NCBI GenBank assembly: GCA_030038195.1
Contig: JASHPJ010000056.1
Coordinates: 1-35,006, forward strand
DNA length: 35,006 nucleotides
DNA from: Acidobacteriaceae bacterium
GTDB lineage: Bacteria; Acidobacteriota; Terriglobia; Terriglobales; Acidobacteriaceae
Reading direction: 5' to 3'
In this document: positions 27,094 to 34,144 of the stretch, in pieces
How the letters are laid out: each line of letters opens with the position of its first letter
Numbering within the stretch: the first letter of the stretch is position 1
Notes under the pieces: generated by a model
Databases searched by the model: none
What the model saw: the letters and a program-made list of their open reading frames with translations, nothing else
Told to the model about the DNA's origin: nothing
Program-made: the position numbers and the translations under genes

Positions 27094-27105
27094 TTGTTGC
27101 AACAA
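27094..27105. promoter_or_regulatory. TTGTTGCAACAA palindrome, candidate MarR operator
   Basis: This perfect 12-base palindrome lies 70-81 bases upstream of the marR start. MarR-family dimers bind symmetric sites that often contain TTGCAA-like cores and commonly repress their own gene. The assignment to the adjacent marR gene is inference from position and symmetry. Confidence 0.45.
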
Positions 27106-27174
27106 TTACCTTCCCTGCCTCATCCTTTTAGAGTGGCAGCAAGGTTGGCAACCGTTTGCCGTGGGAGACCGCCG

Positions 27175-27705
27175 ATGACCAGCCTGAAACAGGAGATAGC
27201 CCAGCGGCAGCCCTTTTCCAGCATGGAAGAAGAAGCTCTTCTCAACCTCATGCGCACGGCCGACTCCATGCAGCGCGCCTTTCATCGCAAGGCCCGTCAC
27301 TGGAACGTCACCTCCACGCAATACAACGTCCTGCGCATCCTGCGCGGCGCGCACCCCGAGGGCCTCGCCTGCGCTGCCATCGGCGCGCGCATGATCACTG
27401 CCGAGCCCGACATCACCCGCCTGCTCAGCCGTCTCAAGGCCCTCAAGCTCATCAAACAGCGCCGCGACCGCCACGACCGCCGCGTCGTTTGGACGCAGAT
27501 CTCCGACGCCGGCCTCGAGCTGCTGGCCGCCATGGACCCCGAGATTCAGCAGTTGCCCATCGACCTGCTGGGCCACATGAGCCGCGCCGACCTGGCCGAG
27601 TTCATCCGCCTGCTCGAGCTCGCTCGCAAGGCAGATGCCGAGGCCGTCTCATGCGATGGAGATGAAAAAGCGCAGCAGCCAGTGGCCACTGCGCCGGAAA
27701 ACTGA
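27175..27705 (+). CDS. MarR-family transcriptional regulator
   Basis: The 176-residue protein has the winged-helix layout of MarR. Helices at about 15-45 come first (EEEALLNLMRTADSMQRAFHR), then TSTQYNVLRILRG, the recognition region EPDITRLLSRLKALKLIKQRRDRHDRRVVWTQIS (helix then wing with the conserved DRR) and a C-terminal dimerisation helix. GGGAG lies about eight bases before the ATG at 27175; an in-frame extension to 27073 is unlikely. The closest target is probably its own promoter through the palindrome at 27094-27105. Control of the divergent molybdo-hydroxylase operon is plausible but unproven. The ligand is unknown. Confidence 0.9.
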   Translation: MTSLKQEIAQRQPFSSMEEEALLNLMRTADSMQRAFHRKARHWNVTSTQYNVLRILRGAHPEGLACAAIGARMITAEPDITRLLSRLKALKLIKQRRDRHDRRVVWTQISDAGLELLAAMDPEIQQLPIDLLGHMSRADLAEFIRLLELARKADAEAVSCDGDEKAQQPVATAPEN

Positions 27706-27717
27706 AATCCCGCTTAA

Positions 27718-28464
27718 CTAGCTGCTCACAATCTTCTGCGCCACAATCTCTTCATCCATATCGCTCTGGATGATCTTGTTGTGCAGGCAATAGAGCGCCA
27801 GCTCCAGCCGGTCTGAGACGCCCAGCTTGTCGTAGATCTTGCGCAGGTAGTTCTTGATCACCTGCTCGGTCGTTCCAAGCTGGAAGGCAATCTCCTTGTT
27901 GCGCTTGCCCTGCGTGATGCAGGTAATGATCGACAACTCTTTGGGCGAGAGCCTTGGCTGGCTGCGCGGGCTCACCAGCGCCGCGGCCTGCGCGCGATAC
28001 GCCTCGATCACCCAGTTCACGCTCTGGTTGTCGATCCACGTTTCGCCCGCGGCGATGCGGCGCACGCAGCGCACCAGCAGGTCCGGAGAGATGGAGCGGT
28101 TCACGATCCCGCGCACGCCGCGCCGGTACAGTTCCACCGTGTGGTTCTCGTCGGCAGCCACGGCCTGCACAATCAGCTTCACGTCCGGCGCCAGGCGCAG
28201 CAGTTCGGGAATCACATTGGTGGTACCGGCCAGCAGTCCGCCCTCGAGCAGCACCACGTCGGTCGGGTAGCGCTCGATGGCCGTGCGCAGGCTCTCCAGG
28301 GAGTCGGCCTGCGCCACCACGCGGAGATCGTCTTCAAGAGCAAACACCTTGCGAATGCCGACACGGTAAATGGCCTGTGAGTCCGCAAGAATTATGCGGA
28401 TGGTCCCAGGCTTCGCCGAGGCGTCGACCGTTTCGCCCTCAGGTGCATCATCCAGTAAATCCAT
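27718..28464 (-). CDS. LuxR/NarL-type response regulator with degenerate receiver
   Basis: The 248-residue protein has a receiver-like domain (about 21-140) and a GerE helix-turn-helix (RLSPKELSIITCITQGKRNKEIAFQLGTTEQVIKNYLRKIYDKLGVSDRLEL). The phosphoacceptor position reads TDVVLLE74GGLL, so the usual Asp is Glu. The acidic pair near the N-terminus is reduced (ILAD28SQ), and the conserved Lys is absent from VRGIVNRSI. It should therefore not be phosphorylated in the normal way; Glu can mimic the phosphorylated state, which is inference. The start is uncertain: ATG 28464 is in frame but lies 20 bases from the strong GGGGGGAG that follows the PilZ stop, and that site fits an out-of-frame ATG at 28481. 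A TTG at 28536 would overlap the PilZ gene. Confidence 0.83.
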   Translation of the reverse strand: MDLLDDAPEGETVDASAKPGTIRIILADSQAIYRVGIRKVFALEDDLRVVAQADSLESLRTAIERYPTDVVLLEGGLLAGTTNVIPELLRLAPDVKLIVQAVAADENHTVELYRRGVRGIVNRSISPDLLVRCVRRIAAGETWIDNQSVNWVIEAYRAQAAALVSPRSQPRLSPKELSIITCITQGKRNKEIAFQLGTTEQVIKNYLRKIYDKLGVSDRLELALYCLHNKIIQSDMDEEIVAQKIVSS

Positions 28465-28492
28465 AAGTTCGCTGTCGCCATAAGCTCCCCCC

Positions 28493-28876
28493 TTACTGAT
28501 CCGCAAATCGATATTCGTCAATGGTTGCGGCAGCAAGATGAAGAGTTTGGCTTAAGCAGCAGCGTACCACACGTCCCGTGCAATGAACTAGCACATCGTG
28601 GGGAGTGCCCAGTATCGGACCGGGCATGCGCAGGTCAAAACGGATGTCTGCGCCCACCGCCAGGTCTTGATCCAGCTCGAATAAAACTCCGTTTGCCGAG
28701 ACATTTTTCGTGAGCGCGGCATATTCGCCCGAGTTGGTGGCCACCACCGCCGGCAGCGTCAGCGGAAAGCGCACCGCGCAGCGCACCTCCTGCCGCTCGT
28801 TTGCGGAGTCGGACTCCGCGTCCCGTGGCGAAAAGCCGGAGTTGGAAAACTTCATAAATCTCTGTACCTGTCCCAT
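28493..28876 (-). CDS. PilZ-domain protein (probable c-di-GMP binding)
   Basis: The 127-residue, essentially single-domain protein has the PilZ signature: an RxxxR-type segment in NERQEVRCAVRFPL and the NVSANGVLFEL variant of (D/N)xSxxG, followed by VGADIRFDLRMPG. These elements bind cyclic di-GMP in PilZ proteins. No other domain is present. The start at 28876 has no strong ribosome site; Met at 28855 (after AGAGA) is an alternative. It lies directly upstream of the LuxR-type regulator and probably shares its transcript, which suggests a c-di-GMP-linked regulatory pair. Confidence 0.8.
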   Translation of the reverse strand: MGQVQRFMKFSNSGFSPRDAESDSANERQEVRCAVRFPLTLPAVVATNSGEYAALTKNVSANGVLFELDQDLAVGADIRFDLRMPGPILGTPHDVLVHCTGRVVRCCLSQTLHLAAATIDEYRFADQ

Positions 28877-28931
28877 GTATCAGAGCTATCGCGATTCCCG
28901 AGTGGCTCTATCCCGGAGCCGATACCTCAAA

Positions 28932-28960
28932 GTCGCCGTGACCATCAGGGAGTCGGCGAC
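28932..28960. promoter_or_regulatory. 7-base inverted repeat upstream of the PilZ gene
   Basis: GTCGCCG (28932-28938) and CGGCGAC (28954-28960) are perfect reverse complements with a 15-base spacer, 56-84 bases upstream of the PilZ start. No T-run follows on either strand, so a terminator is unlikely; a regulator site is possible. Confidence 0.3.
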
Positions 28961-29087
28961 CTGGTAAGAATCTCGGCGGGATACAATGACTCAGGAATCG
29001 CCGTAGGGGCCACTTTAACTGATTTCTCAGCTACCCTACACGGCACGAAAGTTTTAAGAATGGTAACCATGGACTGCTTCAGGTCCC

Positions 29088-30464
29088 TCATGCGCAGAGA
29101 TTTCGCTCTGGGAAAAACGCCGCCGTCGCTCCCACCCACTGCTGGTCGCGGTTGTGGTTCACGCCCATCATCCGGCCGCGTCCCAGCCGCACCAGTGACA
29201 GCGCCGGGGTCAGCCCGCCGTCATCCGGCCACAGGTAGAGAATGCGCATCTCGGCCTGCGTGAGCCCATAAGGCGTCTCGATGGTGGGCTCGAAGCGCAT
29301 GCGCTGCTGCAGCAGAAAACCAGCCTGTTCCGTAGCGGGAATCGCCTCCAGTTGTGCCTGCGTGGGCTCAAACAGGATGCCTTTGCCGGCAAAGGAAAAG
29401 AGCGGCTTGAGCAGCAGCTCGTCATAGACCGTCCCCGGCGCCGTGCCGGCTGGCAGCGGCACGCCCGCATCCTCCAGCACCGCGCGGCCGCCGCCGGCAA
29501 GAAAATCGTCCAGAAACACCGCGGGGGGAACGGCCGGGTGGCGCGCCCCCGGCCGCGAAAGCCACGGAATCGAGAATTTGCTGATCAGGAAATACCAGTT
29601 CGGATGCCCGGCCCACTCCACGTCCCACGCCCGCGTCAGGTCAAACGAGAGCACGACGCCGCGCTCCATCAGCTCGTCTGCAATGGCGCGGTTGTAGATG
29701 CGGCGAATCGGAACCAGGCGGCCCGCGCTGTCCCGGTAGTGCAGCCGGTTCCCCACCGGCTCCAGCCTCCGAATATCGGCCACCACGATCCCCAGCCGGC
29801 GCGCCGTCACCTCGAAGTCCGGCCGCGTCTTCTGGTGCAGCGGGTCCACCTCGGCCAGAACCACGTTCTCCGGATCATGGCCGCCTACGACTGTCTTTTT
29901 CAGCAGGTCCCAATATTTCTGCTCGTCCAGGCCGCTCAAAAACGTGCCCAGCCGGCCATCCAGCCCGAAGGCATCGCGGTATCCCGAGCAAAGCTCCGCC
30001 TGGTACCCATATACGGATGGAAATGCCTGGATCTCCACCAGTCTAGGAGCAAGTTCGCCCGCCTGGGTGCGGATCAGGGAGAAGTCCGCAGTCAGAAAGT
30101 TTGGGTGGGAAGTCTCGCCGGCTACCCGAAACCCCGGCGGAATGGCTGCTCGCGCCGCAGCCAGGTAATCGGCATCTCCCAGCAGAGACCGGGTCAGAGC
30201 CGCTCCCGCAGCCGCCATCTCCTCAAGTAGCGTGAGCGGCAGGAAGACCGGCGTTTCAGCCACGCGAAAACCGATTCCGGCACCACAGCGCTCTTCGAGA
30301 AGCGCCAGCAGGCGCAGATAGGCCTGCTCGTTGAACCGCCGGTTGAATTGCGTGCGTAGCTCGGGTATCACAGCGACGGTCCCCGGCGAAAGATAGGCGT
30401 CCACAGCGTGCCGCTTGTCCATGCAAACACACTGCAACTCGTCAGCCAGACGCTGACTCATCAT
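29088..30464 (-). CDS. Uncharacterised ATP-grasp-like protein
   Basis: The 458-residue cytoplasmic protein has no signal or membrane segment. Segments recall ATP-grasp ligases: LVEIQAFPSVYGYQ near the middle, LLLKPLFSFAGKGILFEP (Lys plus a Gly-rich loop as in ATP-binding beta-strands), then LLQQRMRFEPTIETPYG and a closing MGVNHNRDQQWVGATAAFFPE. The order suggests an ATP-dependent carboxylate-amine ligase fold, possibly permuted, but I cannot name the family or the substrate. ATG at 30464 with GGGG upstream is preferred over a TTG at 30494. It is divergent from the repeat-protein gene and 211 bases from the PilZ gene. Confidence 0.7.
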   Translation of the reverse strand: MMSQRLADELQCVCMDKRHAVDAYLSPGTVAVIPELRTQFNRRFNEQAYLRLLALLEERCGAGIGFRVAETPVFLPLTLLEEMAAAGAALTRSLLGDADYLAAARAAIPPGFRVAGETSHPNFLTADFSLIRTQAGELAPRLVEIQAFPSVYGYQAELCSGYRDAFGLDGRLGTFLSGLDEQKYWDLLKKTVVGGHDPENVVLAEVDPLHQKTRPDFEVTARRLGIVVADIRRLEPVGNRLHYRDSAGRLVPIRRIYNRAIADELMERGVVLSFDLTRAWDVEWAGHPNWYFLISKFSIPWLSRPGARHPAVPPAVFLDDFLAGGGRAVLEDAGVPLPAGTAPGTVYDELLLKPLFSFAGKGILFEPTQAQLEAIPATEQAGFLLQQRMRFEPTIETPYGLTQAEMRILYLWPDDGGLTPALSLVRLGRGRMMGVNHNRDQQWVGATAAFFPERNLCA

Positions 30465-30556
30465 AAGCCCCGAGAAGTCGTTCCCGGCATTCAATCAGGT
30501 TCTTTAAGAGAAAGAGAGGCGAAGGGAAGACAAAATTCCAGAGTTTTCTACAGGCG

Positions 30557-30598
30557 TTTTACCCATTAAGGGGGTCAAACCCGCAATTAACGGTAAAA
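30557..30598. promoter_or_regulatory. Inverted repeat in the divergent promoter region
   Basis: TTTTACC (30557-30563) and GGTAAAA (30592-30598) form a 7-base inverted repeat with a 28-base spacer, within the A/T-rich gap between divergent genes starting at 30464 and 30686. It could be paired half-sites for a regulator. Little else supports it. Confidence 0.25.
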
Positions 30599-30685
30599 TT
30601 TGAACGTGCTATTACTTTTGTGGTACACAATATAACCAATTTGGGTTAGTCTGACGATGCAAGTTTCCAGAAGGAGCGTGTAGCA

Positions 30686-31123
30686 ATGTTCTCCCGGCCC
30701 CAGTCTCTCAACCTGAGTCTTTGCGCAGCTTTGGCTATGTTTGCAGCCGTACCGGTCATGGCGATGACCGTGACTGCGCCTGCATATTCGAATAGTGCCG
30801 CGTCCGCCGCAACCGTTTCACCGGTCACCGTAGCAGTGACCGGGCCGACCTCGCCTCTGCCTCCCTATCCACCGGGAACAGGAAGCATCGCTGCGACCGG
30901 GCCGACCTCGCCTCTGCCTCCCTACCCGCCGGGAACAGGCAGCATCGCTGCGACCGGGCCGACCTCGCCTCTGCCTCCCTACCCGCCGGGAACGGGCAGC
31001 ATCGCTGCGACCGGGCCGACCTCGCCTCTGCCTCCCTACCCGCCGGGAACAGGCAGCATCGCTGCGACCGGACCGACTTCGCCTCTGCCTCCCTACCCGC
31101 CGGGAACGGGCAGCATCGCTTAA
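30686..31123 (+). CDS. Secreted Pro/Gly-rich tandem-repeat protein
   Basis: The 145-residue protein has AAGGAG nine bases before its ATG. Residues 1-26 form a signal peptide (LSLCAALAMFAAVPVMA). After a short Ala/Ser/Thr/Val linker, residues about 51 to the C-terminus are five 19-residue repeats of the form TGPTSPLPPYPPGTGSIAA, with no domain after them. The repeats are nearly identical in DNA and differ only by synonymous changes, so they arose by recent duplication. The Pro/Gly/Ser/Thr composition predicts a disordered or polyproline chain outside the cytoplasm, perhaps a wall-spanning or adhesive peptide or a target for glycosylation; no function is known to me. The next gene follows after 105 bases. 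Confidence 0.85.
   Translation: MFSRPQSLNLSLCAALAMFAAVPVMAMTVTAPAYSNSAASAATVSPVTVAVTGPTSPLPPYPPGTGSIAATGPTSPLPPYPPGTGSIAATGPTSPLPPYPPGTGSIAATGPTSPLPPYPPGTGSIAATGPTSPLPPYPPGTGSIA
30838..31120 (+). repeat. Five tandem 57-base repeats
   Basis: Units begin at 30838, 30895, 30952, 31009 and 31066, each starting gaccggrccgac and ending agcatcgct. Differences are a few third-position changes (for example aca/acg, cca/ccg, tat/tac). The unit length is a multiple of three, so copy number can change without breaking the frame. There are no unique spacers. Confidence 0.95.
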
Positions 31124-31228
31124 CTGTGGACGTGGGGCCTGTTGACTATTTTGTAGTAGTGTCATTCGGACAGGTTCACTGTTAGGCTCTAAACATCTCC
31201 GCCTCGTTGTGCGGAAGGGAGAGTACTA

Positions 31229-32014
31229 GTGAACCTGAACGACATACTCGAATATGCGGGTATGGTATTGGAAGCAGCCGTTATCGGGCTGCTCGTTTAC
31301 AGGCGTGCATGGCGTACACTCCCGTTTTTCTGCATTTATAGCGTCTGGACCATTCTGAGTGACGGCGGAAATTACATCGTCAGCCATCACTTTCCTTCTG
31401 CCTATCTCAATATGTACTTTGGCGGCCAGATTATTGATTCGCTCCTCCAGTTCTGCGTATTGGTGGAAGTGAGCTGGTCGGTCTTCCGGCCATTTCGCGC
31501 CTCCCTTCCCCGTCCTACCATCTGGGTCCTTGGCGGTTTGCTTGTAGTCGCTGGCTTGATCATCTGGCCGTTCGCTGACTCTGCAGCCTACGCTCACTTT
31601 CCGCATCAATGGCATGAGTTGGCCCGTCTGCAGCAGACTGACTCGATCCTCCGGGTGCTGTTTTTCCTGATCCTGGCCGGGTGCAGCCAGTTGCTCTCCA
31701 TCGGCTGGCGCGACCGCGAACTGCAAGTAGTCACCGGTCTCGGCTTTTATTCCTTTGTCTCCCTTACCATCACGGTGCTGCGTTCTCACCAGAATGCTGA
31801 CCAGTACCGAACTCTCGACCAGTTTCTGATCGCCAGCTATCTCGTCTCCTTACTCTATTGGATTGTGAGCTTTGCACAGAAGGAAGCGGAACGGCGCGAG
31901 TTCAGCCCGCAGATGCAGGGCCTGCTGCTGGCCGTAGCCGGCTCTGCGCGGAGCACGCGTATCGCGCTTTCGAACTCCGGACACGGCAAAACGGGTAAAA
32001 GACGGCAGCCATGA
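31229..32014 (+). CDS. Multi-pass membrane protein of unknown function
   Basis: The 261-residue protein starts at a GTG preceded by GGGAGAG with good spacing. About six to seven hydrophobic helices are visible (for example near 8-24, 32-50, 65-85, 98-115, 143-162, 168-186 and 203-220), and a basic C-terminal tail follows (ERREFSPQ...GKTGKRRQP). Charged and polar residues between helices are few, and no transporter, kinase or enzyme motif is recognised. Similar seven-helix proteins of unknown role are frequent in Acidobacteriota. It is on the same strand as the repeat protein and might share its promoter. Confidence 0.75.
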   Translation: MNLNDILEYAGMVLEAAVIGLLVYRRAWRTLPFFCIYSVWTILSDGGNYIVSHHFPSAYLNMYFGGQIIDSLLQFCVLVEVSWSVFRPFRASLPRPTIWVLGGLLVVAGLIIWPFADSAAYAHFPHQWHELARLQQTDSILRVLFFLILAGCSQLLSIGWRDRELQVVTGLGFYSFVSLTITVLRSHQNADQYRTLDQFLIASYLVSLLYWIVSFAQKEAERREFSPQMQGLLLAVAGSARSTRIALSNSGHGKTGKRRQP

Positions 32015-32331
32015 ACAACCAGAAGACAGGAACAGGTTGACGAAAAACCCGTCGCTTTTGAAAGCGGCACGACTGCAAAATGAGTAGGGTTTAACTTCGA
32101 AGAGACGATTTGCGAGGTTGGTCAGCAGTCTGGAACAGAAAGTTACTATTACGAGGTTACTTTTGTTCATTGTCCTCTTGAGTGCTCGGTCATCACACAA
32201 AAGATATGGAAAAATCAGAATTTTTGTAGTCAATCTGCCGATTTTCTGGGTATAGTAATACGTAACCGAAATGCAAGCCGGGGCCCGGAGACCGAGTTTT
32301 GGTCACCTGTGCACGGTAAAAAGGATCGCAA
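32015..32331. other. 317-base intergenic region
   Basis: No gene is seen. The region is A/T-richer than its neighbours and contains a small A/T hairpin AAAAAT-CAGA-ATTTTT at 32210-32225. A TATAGT at 32251-32256 could be a -10 element for the gene at 32332, but no good -35 partner is evident. Confidence 0.5.
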
Positions 32332-32850
32332 ATGATTCTACCGTTGCTCGAACTTGCCGCAATCGCTGCAGTCGCCTTTTGCCTTGGTCGCTGGCGCATG
32401 AACGTGCGCCGTCGGAATTCCCAGACGTGGGAGACCCTGCTGGCTCGCCTGCGTCCGGATTGGAGTGCCCGCGAGCTCAGCGATCACTTCCTCTGGAAAG
32501 AAGGGTTGAGCGCAACTCCCGACGACGCCTGGAAGCGAATGGAAGGGCCGAAGGGGCTCTGGGTCATGTATCAGAACGCTCAGGTCCTTCTGGAGATGGC
32601 TAACTACGCCGTCACCCACTGTGAGGGTGTGGATCGCCTGCTGGTGGAAACGCTGCACAGTGACGCCATGCAGATTCGCGTATGCGTGCTGATGGCCCTG
32701 GCGCAATATGCCTTCACCCAGGCAAGCGAAGGCGTCCGCATCAATGCCTTCCGCGCTGCTTCGATGTACACCGGCATGGCTGCGCGCATGACCCAGCTCC
32801 TGCAGGATCACGCCGCCATGATGGTTCCCGACTTCGTCGCTGCCATGTAA
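32332..32850 (+). CDS. Small membrane-anchored protein of unknown function
   Basis: The 172-residue protein begins with an N-terminal transmembrane helix (ILPLLELAAIAAVAFCLGRW) followed by basic residues, so the rest should be cytoplasmic. The body is helical and includes WSARELSDHFLWKEGLSATPDDAWKRMEGPKGLWVMYQNAQVLLEMANYA. I do not recognise a family function. AAGGAT lies before the ATG. A strong terminator follows at 32873-32900, so this is the last gene of its transcript. Confidence 0.75.
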   Translation: MILPLLELAAIAAVAFCLGRWRMNVRRRNSQTWETLLARLRPDWSARELSDHFLWKEGLSATPDDAWKRMEGPKGLWVMYQNAQVLLEMANYAVTHCEGVDRLLVETLHSDAMQIRVCVLMALAQYAFTQASEGVRINAFRAASMYTGMAARMTQLLQDHAAMMVPDFVAAM

Positions 32851-32872
32851 ACAGGTCTTCCTCTTCAGAAAC

Positions 32873-32900
32873 AAACCCTGGCTTTAAGGCCAGGGTTTTT
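32873..32900 (+). terminator. Rho-independent terminator
   Basis: AAACCCTGGC (32873-32882) pairs perfectly with GCCAGGGTTT (32889-32898) around a six-base loop, and the T-run continues to 32900. It begins 23 bases after the stop of the gene at 32332. Confidence 0.9.
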
Positions 32901-33104
32901 CATTTGCGCTCTGCCACGTTTCGAATCTCCTGAACTTCTACGAGCCAATCCCTCATCGTGTTCGGAAGGAGGCAAGAGGTTCACCCCCATAGAAAGAGCG
33001 CAAAATCCGCCAGGAAGAGCCGGGACCGATCCTCATCGGCACTGACCTCAAAGCCCAGCAGAATAATGAGCCACCGCGAAACTGTGAGCCCCGGAAGAAT
33101 CCGC

Positions 33105-34082
33105 TTAGGCCGGGTTCGCCGCAAGAAACGCGTTGACCTTCGCAAACTCTTCTTCGCTTAGCCGGAACTCGAGCGCCGCGGCCGTCTCCTCAACTTGGCG
33201 TGCGCTGCGCCCGCCCACGATGGCGGCCGTAATCGCCGGATGGTGCAGCGTCCAGGCGATGGCTACAACGCCCGGAGTCACGCCGTGCCCGCTGCCAATC
33301 TCGCGCAGTAACTCCACCAGCCGCAGGTTGCGGCTCAACCTCGGCTCTTTGTACTCGATATTATTCCGGCGCCAATCGTCTGCTGGCATCGCTGCGATGC
33401 GCTCGGCCGTCATCTTGCCCGTAAGCATGCCGGACAGCATCGGCGAGTAGTTAATCACCCCGATCTTGTGCGCCTGCGCATAGGGCAAAATCTTCTCTTC
33501 GATCGCTCGCCGCAGCATCGAGTAGGGCGGCTGCAGGCTGGTGATTGGGGCAATCTTCCGCGCCCGCTCCATCTGCTCCACATTGAAGTTCGAGACGCCA
33601 ATCCACCGGATCTTGCCCTGCTCCCTGAGCCGTGCCAATTCTTCCCATCCCTCTTCGACCTCTCCCTCGGGATTGGGCCAGTGCACTTGGTAAAGATCGA
33701 TCGCCTCCACGTTGAGCCGGCGCAGAGAGGCTTCGAGTTCCTCGGCCACCGAGGCTGCTTGCAGCGAGTTGTAAATGGTCCGGTTCTCGCGCCAGCGCAG
33801 CGAGCACTTGGTAAACACATACGGCTTGCGGCTCGCGCCCTTCAGCGCCCTCGCCACCACTTCTTCCGAGTGGCCCAGCCCATAGATAGCCGCCGTATCG
33901 ATCCAGTTGATGCCCAGGTCGAGCGCGCGATGGATAGCTGCAATCGACTCGCTGTCGTCCTGCGGACCCCAGGCATACGTCCAGTCGCCGCCGCCGATGG
34001 CCCACGCGCCAAAGCCGATGGGTGTAAGTTGCATGTCAGAGTTGCCAAGAGTGCGCAGTGCTTGTGCCGCAGAAGTTGTCAT
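33105..34082 (-). CDS. Aldo/keto reductase
   Basis: The 325-residue NADPH-dependent oxidoreductase has the family's catalytic tetrad: D62 in NWIDTAAIYG, Y67, K92 in YVFTKCS and H134 in LYQVHWPNP. The cofactor-binding C-terminal part contains WIGVSNFNVEQ, LQPPYSMLRR, YSPMLSGMLTGK and IVGGRSARQVEE. The layout fits the YajO/YhdN-type general aldo/keto reductases acting on sugars or small aldehydes. The ribosome site is weak. It faces the terminator of the preceding plus-strand unit and lies 62 bases downstream of the M29-like peptidase gene on the same strand, so cotranscription is possible. Confidence 0.92.
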   Translation of the reverse strand: MTTSAAQALRTLGNSDMQLTPIGFGAWAIGGGDWTYAWGPQDDSESIAAIHRALDLGINWIDTAAIYGLGHSEEVVARALKGASRKPYVFTKCSLRWRENRTIYNSLQAASVAEELEASLRRLNVEAIDLYQVHWPNPEGEVEEGWEELARLREQGKIRWIGVSNFNVEQMERARKIAPITSLQPPYSMLRRAIEEKILPYAQAHKIGVINYSPMLSGMLTGKMTAERIAAMPADDWRRNNIEYKEPRLSRNLRLVELLREIGSGHGVTPGVVAIAWTLHHPAITAAIVGGRSARQVEETAAALEFRLSEEEFAKVNAFLAANPA

Positions 34083-34144
34083 GACACCAGCTTAGATGAG
34101 AAATGCCCGGCAAGGCTTCAAAAACGTGTCGCGCGGGGCCGTGC

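Larger units (their letters stand above)
26303..27174. other. 872-base intergenic region between the molybdo-hydroxylase operon and marR
   Basis: No credible gene was found; short frames here have no ribosome sites or family resemblance. It holds a long inverted repeat (26342-26355 with 26437-26450), interspersed-repeat copy 3 (26929-27009) and a TTGTTGCAACAA palindrome (27094-27105). Promoters of both flanking transcription units must lie here. Confidence 0.6.

Noticed and set aside
30838..31120. Regular repeats that might be a CRISPR array
   Set aside because: The units abut directly with no unique spacers and encode an in-frame peptide repeat; no cas genes are present.
30818..31165. Long minus-strand open frame rich in Arg/Gly across the tandem repeat
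   Set aside because: It exists only because the 57-base unit is a multiple of three and lacks stops in that frame. It has no ribosome site, and the plus-strand protein has a signal peptide and good start.
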